Shown here: positions 1 to 5,839 of the stretch, piece after piece | Layout of the letters: each line of letters starts with the position of its first letter | Numbering within the stretch: position 1 is the first letter of the stretch | Made by a program: the position numbers and the translations under genes | From: Panacagrimonas sp. | GTDB lineage: Bacteria > Pseudomonadota > Gammaproteobacteria > Nevskiales > Nevskiaceae | Length of the DNA stretch: 6,088 nt | NCBI GenBank assembly: GCA_021773655.1 | Contig: JAJFJX010000222.1 | Coordinates: 1-6,088 of the forward strand | Direction of reading: 5' to 3' | The notes under the pieces: model-generated | The model's database searches: none | Told to the model about the DNA's origin: nothing | What the model saw: only the letters and a program-made list of their open reading frames with translations

Positions 1-668
1 GTTTCGGCAGACCAGTTCATGCCCTTGATCCATTGCGGCGCGATCAGCACCGAATGCCCCATCCACCAGTTGCTGGTGTTCACGACCAGGTAGCGCAGGG
101 CCCAGTTTTCGTCATCGACGAGCATCCCTTCGACGTGGCCGATCTCTCCGTCGCTGGCGGCGACGTGGTAACCGATCACCGCCTTGCAACTGCGCAGGTG
201 CGGATCGTCGTCACTGTGCGCGGAGGCATCGGCATCTGCCCGGGCCTGATCCATTTCCGCTTCGGCGGCTGGAGACGGCGTAACGACCGGCATGCCGGTC
301 ACGGCCATACTGGGGTTCGCCGCCGCGTCCCAGAGTCCGGTGGCACCCCAGTACAGCGGGAAGCCGTAGTAACTCAGGTAGGTTTCCTCGTGCTGTCGCG
401 ACACCGGTTTGTCGGTATCGATATCGGGACTTCCTTTCACCTGTTCCTTGGTCAGCGCCACCGGCAAGCGCTTCCCGGACCAGTTCGGCTGGACGATGGA
501 CATCGGCGAGATCAGCACCTCGCGGCTCGACAGCCAGGATCCGGTATCGACGATCAGGTAGCGGATGACCCAGGTGGCATCGTCGAAATAGAAATCCCTG
601 ACGTGCCCGATTTCTCCATCGGTGGCACCGATGGTGTAACCCTCCAGCTCCTTCATGGTGCGCATCAT
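1..668 (-). CDS. Double PRC-barrel domain protein (C-terminus cut by window edge)
   Basis: The frame is open from an ATG at 668 to the window edge, giving 222 residues with no stop. Two similar blocks are visible. Residues about 10-63 contain TDGEIGHVRDFYFDD, then WVIRYLIVDTGSW and VLISP. Residues about 166-219 contain SDGEIGHVEGMLVDDENW, then LRYLVVNTSNWW and VLIAP. The G-E-I-G-H-V and R-Y-L-(I/V)-V signatures fit PRC-barrel domains, small beta-barrels known from RimM and photosynthetic reaction centre H subunits. A linker of about 100 residues separates them, rich in Ala/Asp/Pro around 130-156. No signal peptide or membrane helix is seen, so a soluble protein is likely. Stand-alone double PRC proteins have no settled function; binding to RNA, protein or membrane has been proposed for the fold. 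The first ATG is chosen because AGGAG lies 8 bases upstream; an adjacent second ATG is possible. A 122-base repeat ends 25 bases upstream of the start. Confidence 0.85.
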   Translation of the reverse strand, partial: MMRTMKELEGYTIGATDGEIGHVRDFYFDDATWVIRYLIVDTGSWLSSREVLISPMSIVQPNWSGKRLPVALTKEQVKGSPDIDTDKPVSRQHEETYLSYYGFPLYWGATGLWDAAANPSMAVTGMPVVTPSPAAEAEMDQARADADASAHSDDDPHLRSCKAVIGYHVAASDGEIGHVEGMLVDDENWALRYLVVNTSNWWMGHSVLIAPQWIKGMNWSAE

Positions 669-674
669 ACGGAT

Positions 675-681
675 CTCTCCT
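675..681 (-). promoter_or_regulatory. Ribosome binding site of the PRC-barrel gene
   Basis: On the minus strand AGGAGAG precedes the tandem ATGATG start with 8 bases between AGGAG and the first ATG. This supports a start at 668 or the next codon rather than the later in-frame ATG five codons in. Confidence 0.7.
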
Positions 682-693
682 GCAAGGGGTGGA

Positions 694-815
694 GCACCGC
701 GACCAAACCCGGACGTCGGTTGAGCCGTAGCGCGCGCTCTACGATAGGAAGCGCGAGGAGCGGTGTCTGTACGTCAGGGCACTGAACCCGCAGCTGGAGC
801 TGCGTCAGGTGCCGG
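694..815. repeat. 122-base direct repeat, copy B
   Basis: This stretch aligns without gaps to 3016-3137 in the same orientation, with 100 of 122 bases identical by hand count. Invariant cores include GCCGTAGCGC (725-734), a CGTCAGGGCACT core (772-783) and a TGCGTCAGGTGCCGG end (801-815). The left end GCACC (694-698) and GGTGC (808-812) are inverted repeats. An inner imperfect palindrome CGTAGCGCGCGCTCTACG (726-743) matches its own reverse complement at 16 of 18 positions, and CGCAGCTGGAGCTGCG (789-804) is a second inverted repeat. The copy fills most of the 241-base gap between the kinase-like gene and the PRC-barrel gene, so it may act as a leader, promoter region or small mobile element. 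No convincing -35/-10 pair was found in it. Confidence 0.85.
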
Positions 816-890
816 TTCGTTGTGGACCGTAGCGAACTTGCGCGATGAAGGCGCCATCACTCTCGTGGAGGACAGGAGCGGCCGGAGCGC

Positions 891-906
891 GCTCGGATGC
901 CCGAGC
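891..906 (-). terminator. Possible hairpin just after the kinase-like gene
   Basis: GCTCGG and CCGAGC form a perfect 6-bp GC-rich stem around a 4-base loop, starting 3 bases past the TGA at 912-910 on the minus strand. No run of T follows, so it is not a canonical intrinsic terminator. It could mark a 3' end, help a Rho-dependent stop, or be chance in GC-rich DNA. Confidence 0.3.
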
Positions 907-909
907 GGA

Positions 910-2514
910 TCACTGTGCCGGTCCAGGGACGTCAGTAAGCAGCTCTGTCCTTAGACGCCCGATGAAGGCGCTCACTTGCTCGGCGTCTCCAGTCTCCACG
1001 AAAAGCGTGGCGGCCAGCTCGTCCTCGGTCAGCGGATCTGCGGTAGCCATCTGGTGTTCGAGAACGGCGTGATCCGCTTGCGAGGCGTCGGTCGCCACGC
1101 GCATTCGCTCGGCGATGCGCCGGTTGAGCTCTCTCATCGTGCCTCGGCACGACACGATCACAAGGGGAACCTGGAGTTTGCGTGCCAGTTCGCGGAATCG
1201 TATCCGTTCGGCCTGATTCAGAAACGCCGCATCGACGATGACGTTCTCCCCGCCTTCGATGATCGACGTCGCGATCTCGGCCAGTCGGGCATAGCTTCTC
1301 GCCAGTTCCGCAGACGAGTAGAGGCCTTGCATCAGTGTCGAGCCTGACGCAGCGCGCGGCTCCGCGGCATTTGACCGCTTTCGCTCGACGTCCGAGCGCA
1401 CGCGCACCGCTGGCATTGCGGTCATCAGCCGATGGCTGAGCCAGGTTTTTCCGGACCCTGACATCCCGTGCATGAGGATCATGGCGGGTCCTTCCAAATG
1501 GCTCCGATGCTCGGCGACGCGCACATAACCCTCCAGGTTCGCAGCTTGCACCGCCTGGGCATCGCCGTCAGAAGTGTCTCCGCGAATCAGCGCCACCTTG
1601 GCGCGTACCAGGGCGCGGTAGATTTCGAAATATCGCAACAGGGGTACTCCGGCGTAGTCGCCGGTGGACTCCAGATAGCCGTTGAGCGCGAGGTAGGCCA
1701 AGTCCGGACGTCCGTGAAAGTGCAGGTCCATGGTCAGGAATGCGAAGTCGCTGATGACGTCGATCCAGCGAAACTTCTCGCTGAACTCGATGCAGTCGAA
1801 CGGCAGCAGACGCCCCCCGATCCTGGCCACATTGCTCAGATGGAGATCTCCATGCAGTTCGCGGACGAACCCGGCGCGGCGGCGTTCATTCATCAGTCCG
1901 AGGAGCGTTTCGCCGCGAGCCCTGGTCCATAGCGCGAGCGACTCCAGCCGTTTGTGGGTGGGGCGCTCGGTGCGCGAGAGCAGACGCACGAAGTTGTCGT
2001 GGGCACTCAGTTGGATCGACTCTGGCGGGCTGTGTGGCTCGTCAGCAACTTCCCTCGGCGCCGCCTGGTGGAACTCGGCGATGGAAATCGCGAAAGTCTC
2101 GATTTCGGTGGCTTCGAGCCCACCGGCAGCCAGCAGACGATCAAGCTGCGCCGCCTGTGGAAACTCGCGCATCTTGACCGCATATTCGATCACCGGCCCT
2201 GCGCCATCAATGGCAGCGGCACCGCCGTGGCCGCGGATCGCGACGACATCCAGGTAGAGCTCCGGCGCGAATCGCCTGTTCAGGCGCTGTTCTGCCAGAC
2301 ACGCGGCGTGTCGCAACTCGAGGGTCGAGAAATCCAGGAAGCCGAGATTGGCCGGTTTCTTGACCTTGTAGGCGAAACTGCCGGTCAACAGCACCCAGGA
2401 GATGTGCGTCTCGACCAGGCGCAGGTTTGTTACCGGGTGTGGATACGCCTCGTGTGCAAGAAGACGGCGGACGTCGAACGACGCTGCACGGATTCCAGGC
2501 AGGGCCTGACTCAT
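910..2514 (-). CDS. Bifunctional APH-like phosphotransferase / P-loop kinase protein
   Basis: The 534-residue protein joins two ATP-binding modules. Residues about 1-340 resemble the aminoglycoside phosphotransferase-like family (COG2187 type): KVKKPANLGFLDFSTLE (50-66), a catalytic loop HGDLHLSN (221-228) with D223 as likely base, and FDCIEF (239-244) at the metal-binding position. Residues about 343-525 form a COG0645-type kinase: Walker A GMSGSGKT (350-357), a RSDVERKR stretch (373-380), and a later Arg-rich region (461-472) that may act as a lid. All key residues look intact, so both halves may bind ATP. The substrate is unknown; resistance to aminoglycosides should not be assumed for this stand-alone class. 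The ATG at 2514 is preferred because the family-like sequence begins there. It lacks a clear ribosome binding site, and in-frame GTG or TTG codons upstream would overlap the preceding gene. It starts 25 bases after that gene's stop, suggesting cotranscription. Confidence 0.85.
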   Translation of the reverse strand: MSQALPGIRAASFDVRRLLAHEAYPHPVTNLRLVETHISWVLLTGSFAYKVKKPANLGFLDFSTLELRHAACLAEQRLNRRFAPELYLDVVAIRGHGGAAAIDGAGPVIEYAVKMREFPQAAQLDRLLAAGGLEATEIETFAISIAEFHQAAPREVADEPHSPPESIQLSAHDNFVRLLSRTERPTHKRLESLALWTRARGETLLGLMNERRRAGFVRELHGDLHLSNVARIGGRLLPFDCIEFSEKFRWIDVISDFAFLTMDLHFHGRPDLAYLALNGYLESTGDYAGVPLLRYFEIYRALVRAKVALIRGDTSDGDAQAVQAANLEGYVRVAEHRSHLEGPAMILMHGMSGSGKTWLSHRLMTAMPAVRVRSDVERKRSNAAEPRAASGSTLMQGLYSSAELARSYARLAEIATSIIEGGENVIVDAAFLNQAERIRFRELARKLQVPLVIVSCRGTMRELNRRIAERMRVATDASQADHAVLEHQMATADPLTEDELAATLFVETGDAEQVSAFIGRLRTELLTDVPGPAQ

Positions 2515-2539
2515 TTCGATGTGATCGTTCGGCAACGGC

Positions 2540-2902
2540 CTAGGCCGCTGGTTCACGGGAGAGCTCGTCGAACGCCGCAATCGTGCTGGCGGCGTACATC
2601 AGCGAAGGTCCGCCGCCCATGTACGTGGTCACGCCGAGCATCTCGTCCACTTCCTGGCGCGTAACGCCGATGGAGACGAGCGCTCGCATGTGAAAGCCGA
2701 TGCACGGCTCGCATCGCGATGCCACGCTGAGCGCGAGGGCAATCAGTTCCTTGGTCTTCCGGTCCAGGGCGCCGTCGGCGGTCGCTGCGCGTCCCAGTTC
2801 GGTGAAGCCCATCATGACCTCCGGCGTGCTGGCACGCAGGGTCGCCAATCGGGCCGTGACGGTCTGGGTGAGGTCGCGGTAGCTGGCAGTCGCGGTGGAC
2901 AA
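2540..2902 (-). CDS. AhpD-like carboxymuconolactone decarboxylase family protein
   Basis: This 120-residue all-helical protein carries the AhpD core: E52, then 11 residues, then C64-E-P-C67-x3-H71. In AhpD-type proteins the Cys pair and the Glu/His relay carry out thiol-dependent peroxide reduction or disulfide exchange. True carboxymuconolactone decarboxylases usually lack the CxxC, so a redox role is more likely than ring-cleavage metabolism. A glycine-rich GVTTYMGGGPSLMYA segment (about 90-104) fits the family's helix that packs in the oligomer. The start is a TTG at 2902, chosen because GGAAGGAG lies 5 bases upstream and the length then fits small family members. The frame stays open far upstream into atpA, but that stretch runs through the 122-base repeat and has no family similarity. 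The stop (TAG) sits inside a 12-base palindrome. The gene lies where N-ATPase operons normally carry atpG. Its actual peroxidase partner cannot be told from this window. Confidence 0.88.
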   Translation of the reverse strand: MSTATASYRDLTQTVTARLATLRASTPEVMMGFTELGRAATADGALDRKTKELIALALSVASRCEPCIGFHMRALVSIGVTRQEVDEMLGVTTYMGGGPSLMYAASTIAAFDELSREPAA

Positions 2903-2907
2903 CGGCA

Positions 2908-2915
2908 CTCCTTCC
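2908..2915 (-). promoter_or_regulatory. Ribosome binding site fixing a TTG start
   Basis: GGAAGGAG on the minus strand lies 5 bases before the TTG at 2902. No ATG or GTG with comparable spacing is in frame, so this site decides the unusual start of the AhpD-like gene. Confidence 0.7.
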
Positions 2916-3015
2916 AGATGAGGCGCAAGGACGGGCTCGCGCATGAGCTTCACGAGTGAGCATCGCCCCACTGCTGGCCAGTGTCTGTTCGCAACCACAC
3001 ATGCAATCCCAGCGC

Positions 3016-3137
3016 GCACCGTGACCAAACCCAGTGATCGGTTGTGCCGTAGCGCGTGCTCAACGAGAAGAGGCGCGAGGCAGGAGATCTGGACGTCAGG
3101 GCACTGGACCCGCACCCGGAGTTGCGTCAGGTGCCGG
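3016..3137. repeat. 122-base direct repeat, copy A, overlapping the atpA 3' end
   Basis: This is the partner of 694-815, same orientation, ungapped, about 82% identical. On the minus strand it covers the last 13 or so codons of atpA, its TGA (3098-3096), and 80 bases beyond. The outer ends again carry GCACC (3016-3020) and GGTGC (3130-3134); extending inward, GCACCGTGAC pairs with GCACCTGAC with one extra base. CGTCAGG occurs twice inside (3094-3100 and 3125-3131), as it does in copy B. The inner palindrome seen in copy B is degraded here (3048-3065, 12 of 18). Mismatches fall about equally on the three codon positions of the one frame open in both copies, which argues against a conserved peptide. 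The remaining 113 bases to the next gene show nothing recognisable except its ribosome binding site. Confidence 0.85.
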
Positions 3138-4715
3138 GCCTGGCGGGACCGCGGCGTCCGGTGAGGCGTGGCCCGCCAGGCTGGACGTGGCAAGGAACCC
3201 ATCGAGCGTGCGACGCGCAAACGCAATGATCGAGGCGCGATCCGCATCGCTCAGTTTTTCTGGTGACACCAATCGTGCACACAACCCGGAAGGCAGGCCT
3301 GCCGCCGCTACCCGCAACGCCTGCTCGGCACTGGCCATCTGCTGCAACGAGATCGGGTCGAAAAGCTGGGCGGTCAGCGCCAGCAGGATGGTGATCTGCG
3401 CCGATACCGACAGCGGATCGGATTCCGGTTGTTTCAGGCAGGCGCGGATACGTCGGCCATGCTCGATGGCATGGCGCGTCTCGTCGTCGAGCCGCGCACC
3501 GAAGCGGGCGAAGGTTTCCAGTTCCTCGAACTGCGCGTAGGCCAGCTTGAGGTCGCCGGTCACGGCTCGATAGGCCGCACGCTGTGCCTTGCCGCCGACT
3601 CGCGACACCGACTGACTCACATCCACCGCCGGCAGAACCCCCAGCGCGAAAAGGGACGGTGACAGCACGATCTGTCCGTCGGTGATGGAGATCAGATTGT
3701 TCGGGATGTACGCCGAGATGTTCTGCGCCTCGGTTTCGATCACGGGCAGCGCGGTCAGTGATCCGCCACCGCGCCGCGCATTCAGATGCGTGGAGCGCTC
3801 GAGCAACCGGGAGTGCAGATAAAAGATATCGCCCGGAAATGCTTCTCGCCCCGGCGGGCGTCGCAGCAGCAGGGACAGTTCGCGATACGCACGCGCGTGC
3901 TGGGTCAGATCGTCGTAGACGATCAGCACGTCGCGCCCTTGCTCCATGAAATGCTCGGCGATGCTGGTCGCCGCATATGGCGCGATGTACGCAAGGCCCG
4001 GCGGATCGTTACCCTCGGCGACCACCACGACGGTGTATTCGAGGGCACCGGACTCGCGCAGCACGCTCACCACCCGGGCCACGGCCGCAGCCCGCTGGCC
4101 GATGGCGCAGTACACGCACAGCACATCCTGTCCACGCTGGTTGAGGATGGTGTCGACGGCGATGGCGGACTTGCCGGTCTGGCGATCACCGAGAATCAGC
4201 TCACGCTGGCCACGGCCAATGGGGATCAGCGCATCGATCACCTTGACGCCGGTCTGCAGCGGTTCGGTGACGGGCGCGCGTTCCATGATGGCCGCGGCCC
4301 GTCGTTCGATCGGCAGTCGCTTGTCGCTGGCAATGGCTCCGAGTCCATCCAGCGCGCGGCCGTTGGGATCGATGACGCGCCCGAGCAGACTGTCACCGAC
4401 CGCCACGTCCATGACCCGGCCGGTGCGCACGACGTCATCGCCGGCATGCAGTTGCGAGTAGTCGCCCAGCAGCACAACGCCGATATCGTCTTCGTCGAGA
4501 TTGAACGCGATGCCGTTGACGCCAACGGGGAAACTCAGCAGCTCCTCGAAGCCGACGCCGGGCAAGCCACTGACGCGGGCGATGCCGGACGAAACTTCGG
4601 TGATGCGTCCCACCTCACGCGGGATCAGTTCTGGCGTGTAGCCATGCCTCGCGTTGCTGATGTCATCGAACGCCGCGTCGATAACTCCGAGCAACCCGTG
4701 CGGTTCTTCGGTCAT
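3096..4715 (-). CDS. atpA: N-type F1Fo ATPase subunit alpha
   Basis: This is the 539-residue non-catalytic alpha subunit of the F1 head. It alternates with beta in the hexamer and binds regulatory nucleotide. The beta-barrel domain spans about 30-100. The nucleotide domain has Walker A GDRQTGKS (176-183), CAIGQRAAAVAR (203-214) and Walker B VLIVYDDL (263-270). SVSRVGG (369-375) supplies the arginine (R372) that reaches into the catalytic site on beta. A helical C-terminal domain runs from about 380 to 507. Residues 512-539 are a Pro/Ala/Gly-rich tail, and the last 13 are encoded inside the 122-base repeat. The start ATG overlaps the atpF stop as ATGA, so translation is probably coupled. The N-terminus differs from housekeeping alpha, as in N-ATPases. 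The expected downstream partner, atpG, is absent from the next 2.9 kb. Confidence 0.95.
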   Translation of the reverse strand: MTEEPHGLLGVIDAAFDDISNARHGYTPELIPREVGRITEVSSGIARVSGLPGVGFEELLSFPVGVNGIAFNLDEDDIGVVLLGDYSQLHAGDDVVRTGRVMDVAVGDSLLGRVIDPNGRALDGLGAIASDKRLPIERRAAAIMERAPVTEPLQTGVKVIDALIPIGRGQRELILGDRQTGKSAIAVDTILNQRGQDVLCVYCAIGQRAAAVARVVSVLRESGALEYTVVVVAEGNDPPGLAYIAPYAATSIAEHFMEQGRDVLIVYDDLTQHARAYRELSLLLRRPPGREAFPGDIFYLHSRLLERSTHLNARRGGGSLTALPVIETEAQNISAYIPNNLISITDGQIVLSPSLFALGVLPAVDVSQSVSRVGGKAQRAAYRAVTGDLKLAYAQFEELETFARFGARLDDETRHAIEHGRRIRACLKQPESDPLSVSAQITILLALTAQLFDPISLQQMASAEQALRVAAAGLPSGLCARLVSPEKLSDADRASIIAFARRTLDGFLATSSLAGHASPDAAVPPGPAPDATPGAGPVP

Positions 4716-5515
4716 GCGTTGGCGGTCTCCGGCTGCACGTTGCCAGTCAGAGCCTTGCCCCTTTTCGCCAGAACCTCGTCGACGCCGCGCTCCAACGTGG
4801 TGACGTAATCCGCGATATTCCAGGACAGGCGCTGTCCGTTCGCGCTCAATTCGATTCCGGCAACCAGATCCGTCGCAAGTTCGAAGCTCACCTCGCGCTC
4901 GGTGGAGAACGCCGCGTTGAGCGCGTCCCGCAACGCCGTGCGTTGTGCCTCGCTCAGCTCGAATGCGCTTCTCAGCCGCGCGGTTTGGGACGCCGTCCGC
5001 AGTGCTTCTCCAAGACGTGCCTTGTCGGCGCTCTGCATCGCGTCGAGGCGACGGATAAACAACTCGACCACACTTGCCTCCAGACTTTCGGTGGCGAGAT
5101 CGGCGAGCGCTTTTCTGGCGATTGCAAACACTTCCTGTTGCGTGCGATGACGCAGTTCCTGATGCAGATCGCGGGCTTCCGAGCGCTGAAGCGTGTCGCG
5201 CTGGGCGCTCAGATCGTCCGCTGCGGTGCGCGCCTCATCCAGCAGTCGCTGACGTTCGATCCTGACTTCCTCCGTTGCCGATCTCATTAGTGCAGCGCGC
5301 TCCTCATCGAACGCTTCGTTCCTGTGCCGGAACGCCTCGCGCTCTGTGCGTGCCTGTTCACGAGTGCTATCGGCGTCGGCGAGTTCTGCCGCGATGTGCT
5401 GCTCGCGCGCGTCGATGGCCTGCAGGATCGGCCGGTACAGGAAGCGCTTCATCAGCCAGACCAGAATCAGGAAGTTGAGGGTCTGCGCACCGACGGTAAA
5501 CCAGTCGATCAGCAC
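4712..5515 (-). CDS. atpF: N-type ATPase subunit b with delta-like C-terminal domain
   Basis: The 267-residue protein forms the peripheral stalk that holds F1 still against the rotor. It has one membrane helix near the N-terminus (about 6-25), then a long charged coiled coil rich in Arg, Glu and Ala (about 35-130). The C-terminal part (about 130-250) contains FELATDLVAGIEL (211-223) followed by SWNIADYVTTLE (231-242), which resembles the C-terminal segment of subunit delta. Ordinary b subunits are about 155-160 residues and are followed by atpH. Here atpH is missing, and the extension fits the long AtpF of N-ATPases that takes over delta's role. Translation starts at a GTG at 5515, two bases after the atpE stop, and has no strong ribosome binding site, so coupling to atpE is likely. 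Its stop overlaps the atpA start. Confidence 0.92.
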   Translation of the reverse strand: MLIDWFTVGAQTLNFLILVWLMKRFLYRPILQAIDAREQHIAAELADADSTREQARTEREAFRHRNEAFDEERAALMRSATEEVRIERQRLLDEARTAADDLSAQRDTLQRSEARDLHQELRHRTQQEVFAIARKALADLATESLEASVVELFIRRLDAMQSADKARLGEALRTASQTARLRSAFELSEAQRTALRDALNAAFSTEREVSFELATDLVAGIELSANGQRLSWNIADYVTTLERGVDEVLAKRGKALTGNVQPETANA

Positions 5516-5517
5516 GG

Positions 5518-5808
5518 CTAGGTCCCGGCCGCCGCCGCAGCGGCCGCGATGGCCTGGTTCCAGAACGGATTGGCAAAGATCAGGATCATAGAGACCACGA
5601 AGCAGTAGATCGCGGTGGACTCGATCATCGCCAGGCCGACGAACAGCGTTCGCGTGATCGTCGCCGAGGCATCGGGTTGCTGCGCCAGCGAGGTCAACGC
5701 AGTTGCCACCGCCCGGCCTTCGGCCAAGGCTGGCGCCATGGTGCCAAAAGCAGTCGTGATGCCGGCAGTGAAAATGGAAACGATGGCGATGAGGGTCAGT
5801 GCGTCCAT
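5518..5808 (-). CDS. atpE: N-type ATPase subunit c (two-carboxylate rotor ring)
   Basis: This 96-residue hairpin protein has two membrane helices (about 5-42 and 52-82) and builds the ion-carrying ring of Fo. The polar loop is AQQPDA (42-47). Helix 2 carries the ion-binding glutamate E63 in MIESTAIY (61-68), with S64, T65 and Y68 matching the sodium ligand set known from Ilyobacter tartaricus. Helix 1 has a second carboxylate, E30, in PALAEGRA, at the position of Gln32 in that protein. This double-Glu pattern is typical of N-ATPase c subunits. The family was first proposed to pump sodium, while structural work on a Burkholderia pseudomallei N-type ring favoured protons, so ion choice cannot be read from this sequence alone. 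The C-terminus ends in a run of alanines (87-94), longer than in most c subunits. It starts at an ATG, 31 bases after the atpB stop. Confidence 0.95.
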   Translation of the reverse strand: MDALTLIAIVSIFTAGITTAFGTMAPALAEGRAVATALTSLAQQPDASATITRTLFVGLAMIESTAIYCFVVSMILIFANPFWNQAIAAAAAAAGT

Positions 5809-5815
5809 GGGAGGG

Positions 5816-5820
5816 TCCTT
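5816..5820 (-). promoter_or_regulatory. Ribosome binding site of atpE
   Basis: AAGGA lies 7 bases before the atpE ATG at 5808 in the short atpB-atpE gap. The dedicated site fits the need for many c copies per complex. Confidence 0.6.
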
Positions 5821-5839
5821 CAGGTGAGCGGCTGCGGTT

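Noticed and set aside
33..785. Plus-strand 250-codon frame across the PRC-barrel gene
   Set aside because: The minus strand carries two matching PRC-barrel blocks with a ribosome binding site; the plus frame runs through the repeat and has no family likeness.
669..909. FNR/Anr-type TTGAT-N4-ATCAA site upstream of the PRC-barrel gene
   Set aside because: I looked for it because such genes are often oxygen-regulated; no match is present in this gap or in 2903-3095.
2536..2547. 12-base palindrome CGGCCTAGGCCG over the stop of the AhpD-like gene
   Set aside because: There is no loop, no T run and no second copy in the window; it is likely chance in GC-rich DNA.
694..3137. Repeat as a coding relic (both copies share one open minus-strand frame)
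   Set aside because: By hand count mismatches fall about 6, 9 and 7 on codon positions 1, 2 and 3, showing no coding constraint, and neither copy has a start codon with a ribosome binding site.
3122..3137. Sigma-54-like promoter at the GGCAC core of the repeat
   Set aside because: The GG and GC elements are 8 bases apart rather than 10, so the spacing does not fit.
2903..3247. N-terminal extension of the AhpD-like protein to 235 residues
   Set aside because: It would overlap 150 bases of atpA in another frame and translate the non-coding repeat; the TTG with GGAAGGAG gives the normal family length.
3786..4808. Long plus-strand reading frame (340 codons) opposite atpA
   Set aside because: It is antisense to a clearly conserved ATPase gene and has no recognisable motif; GC-rich codon use produces such shadow frames.
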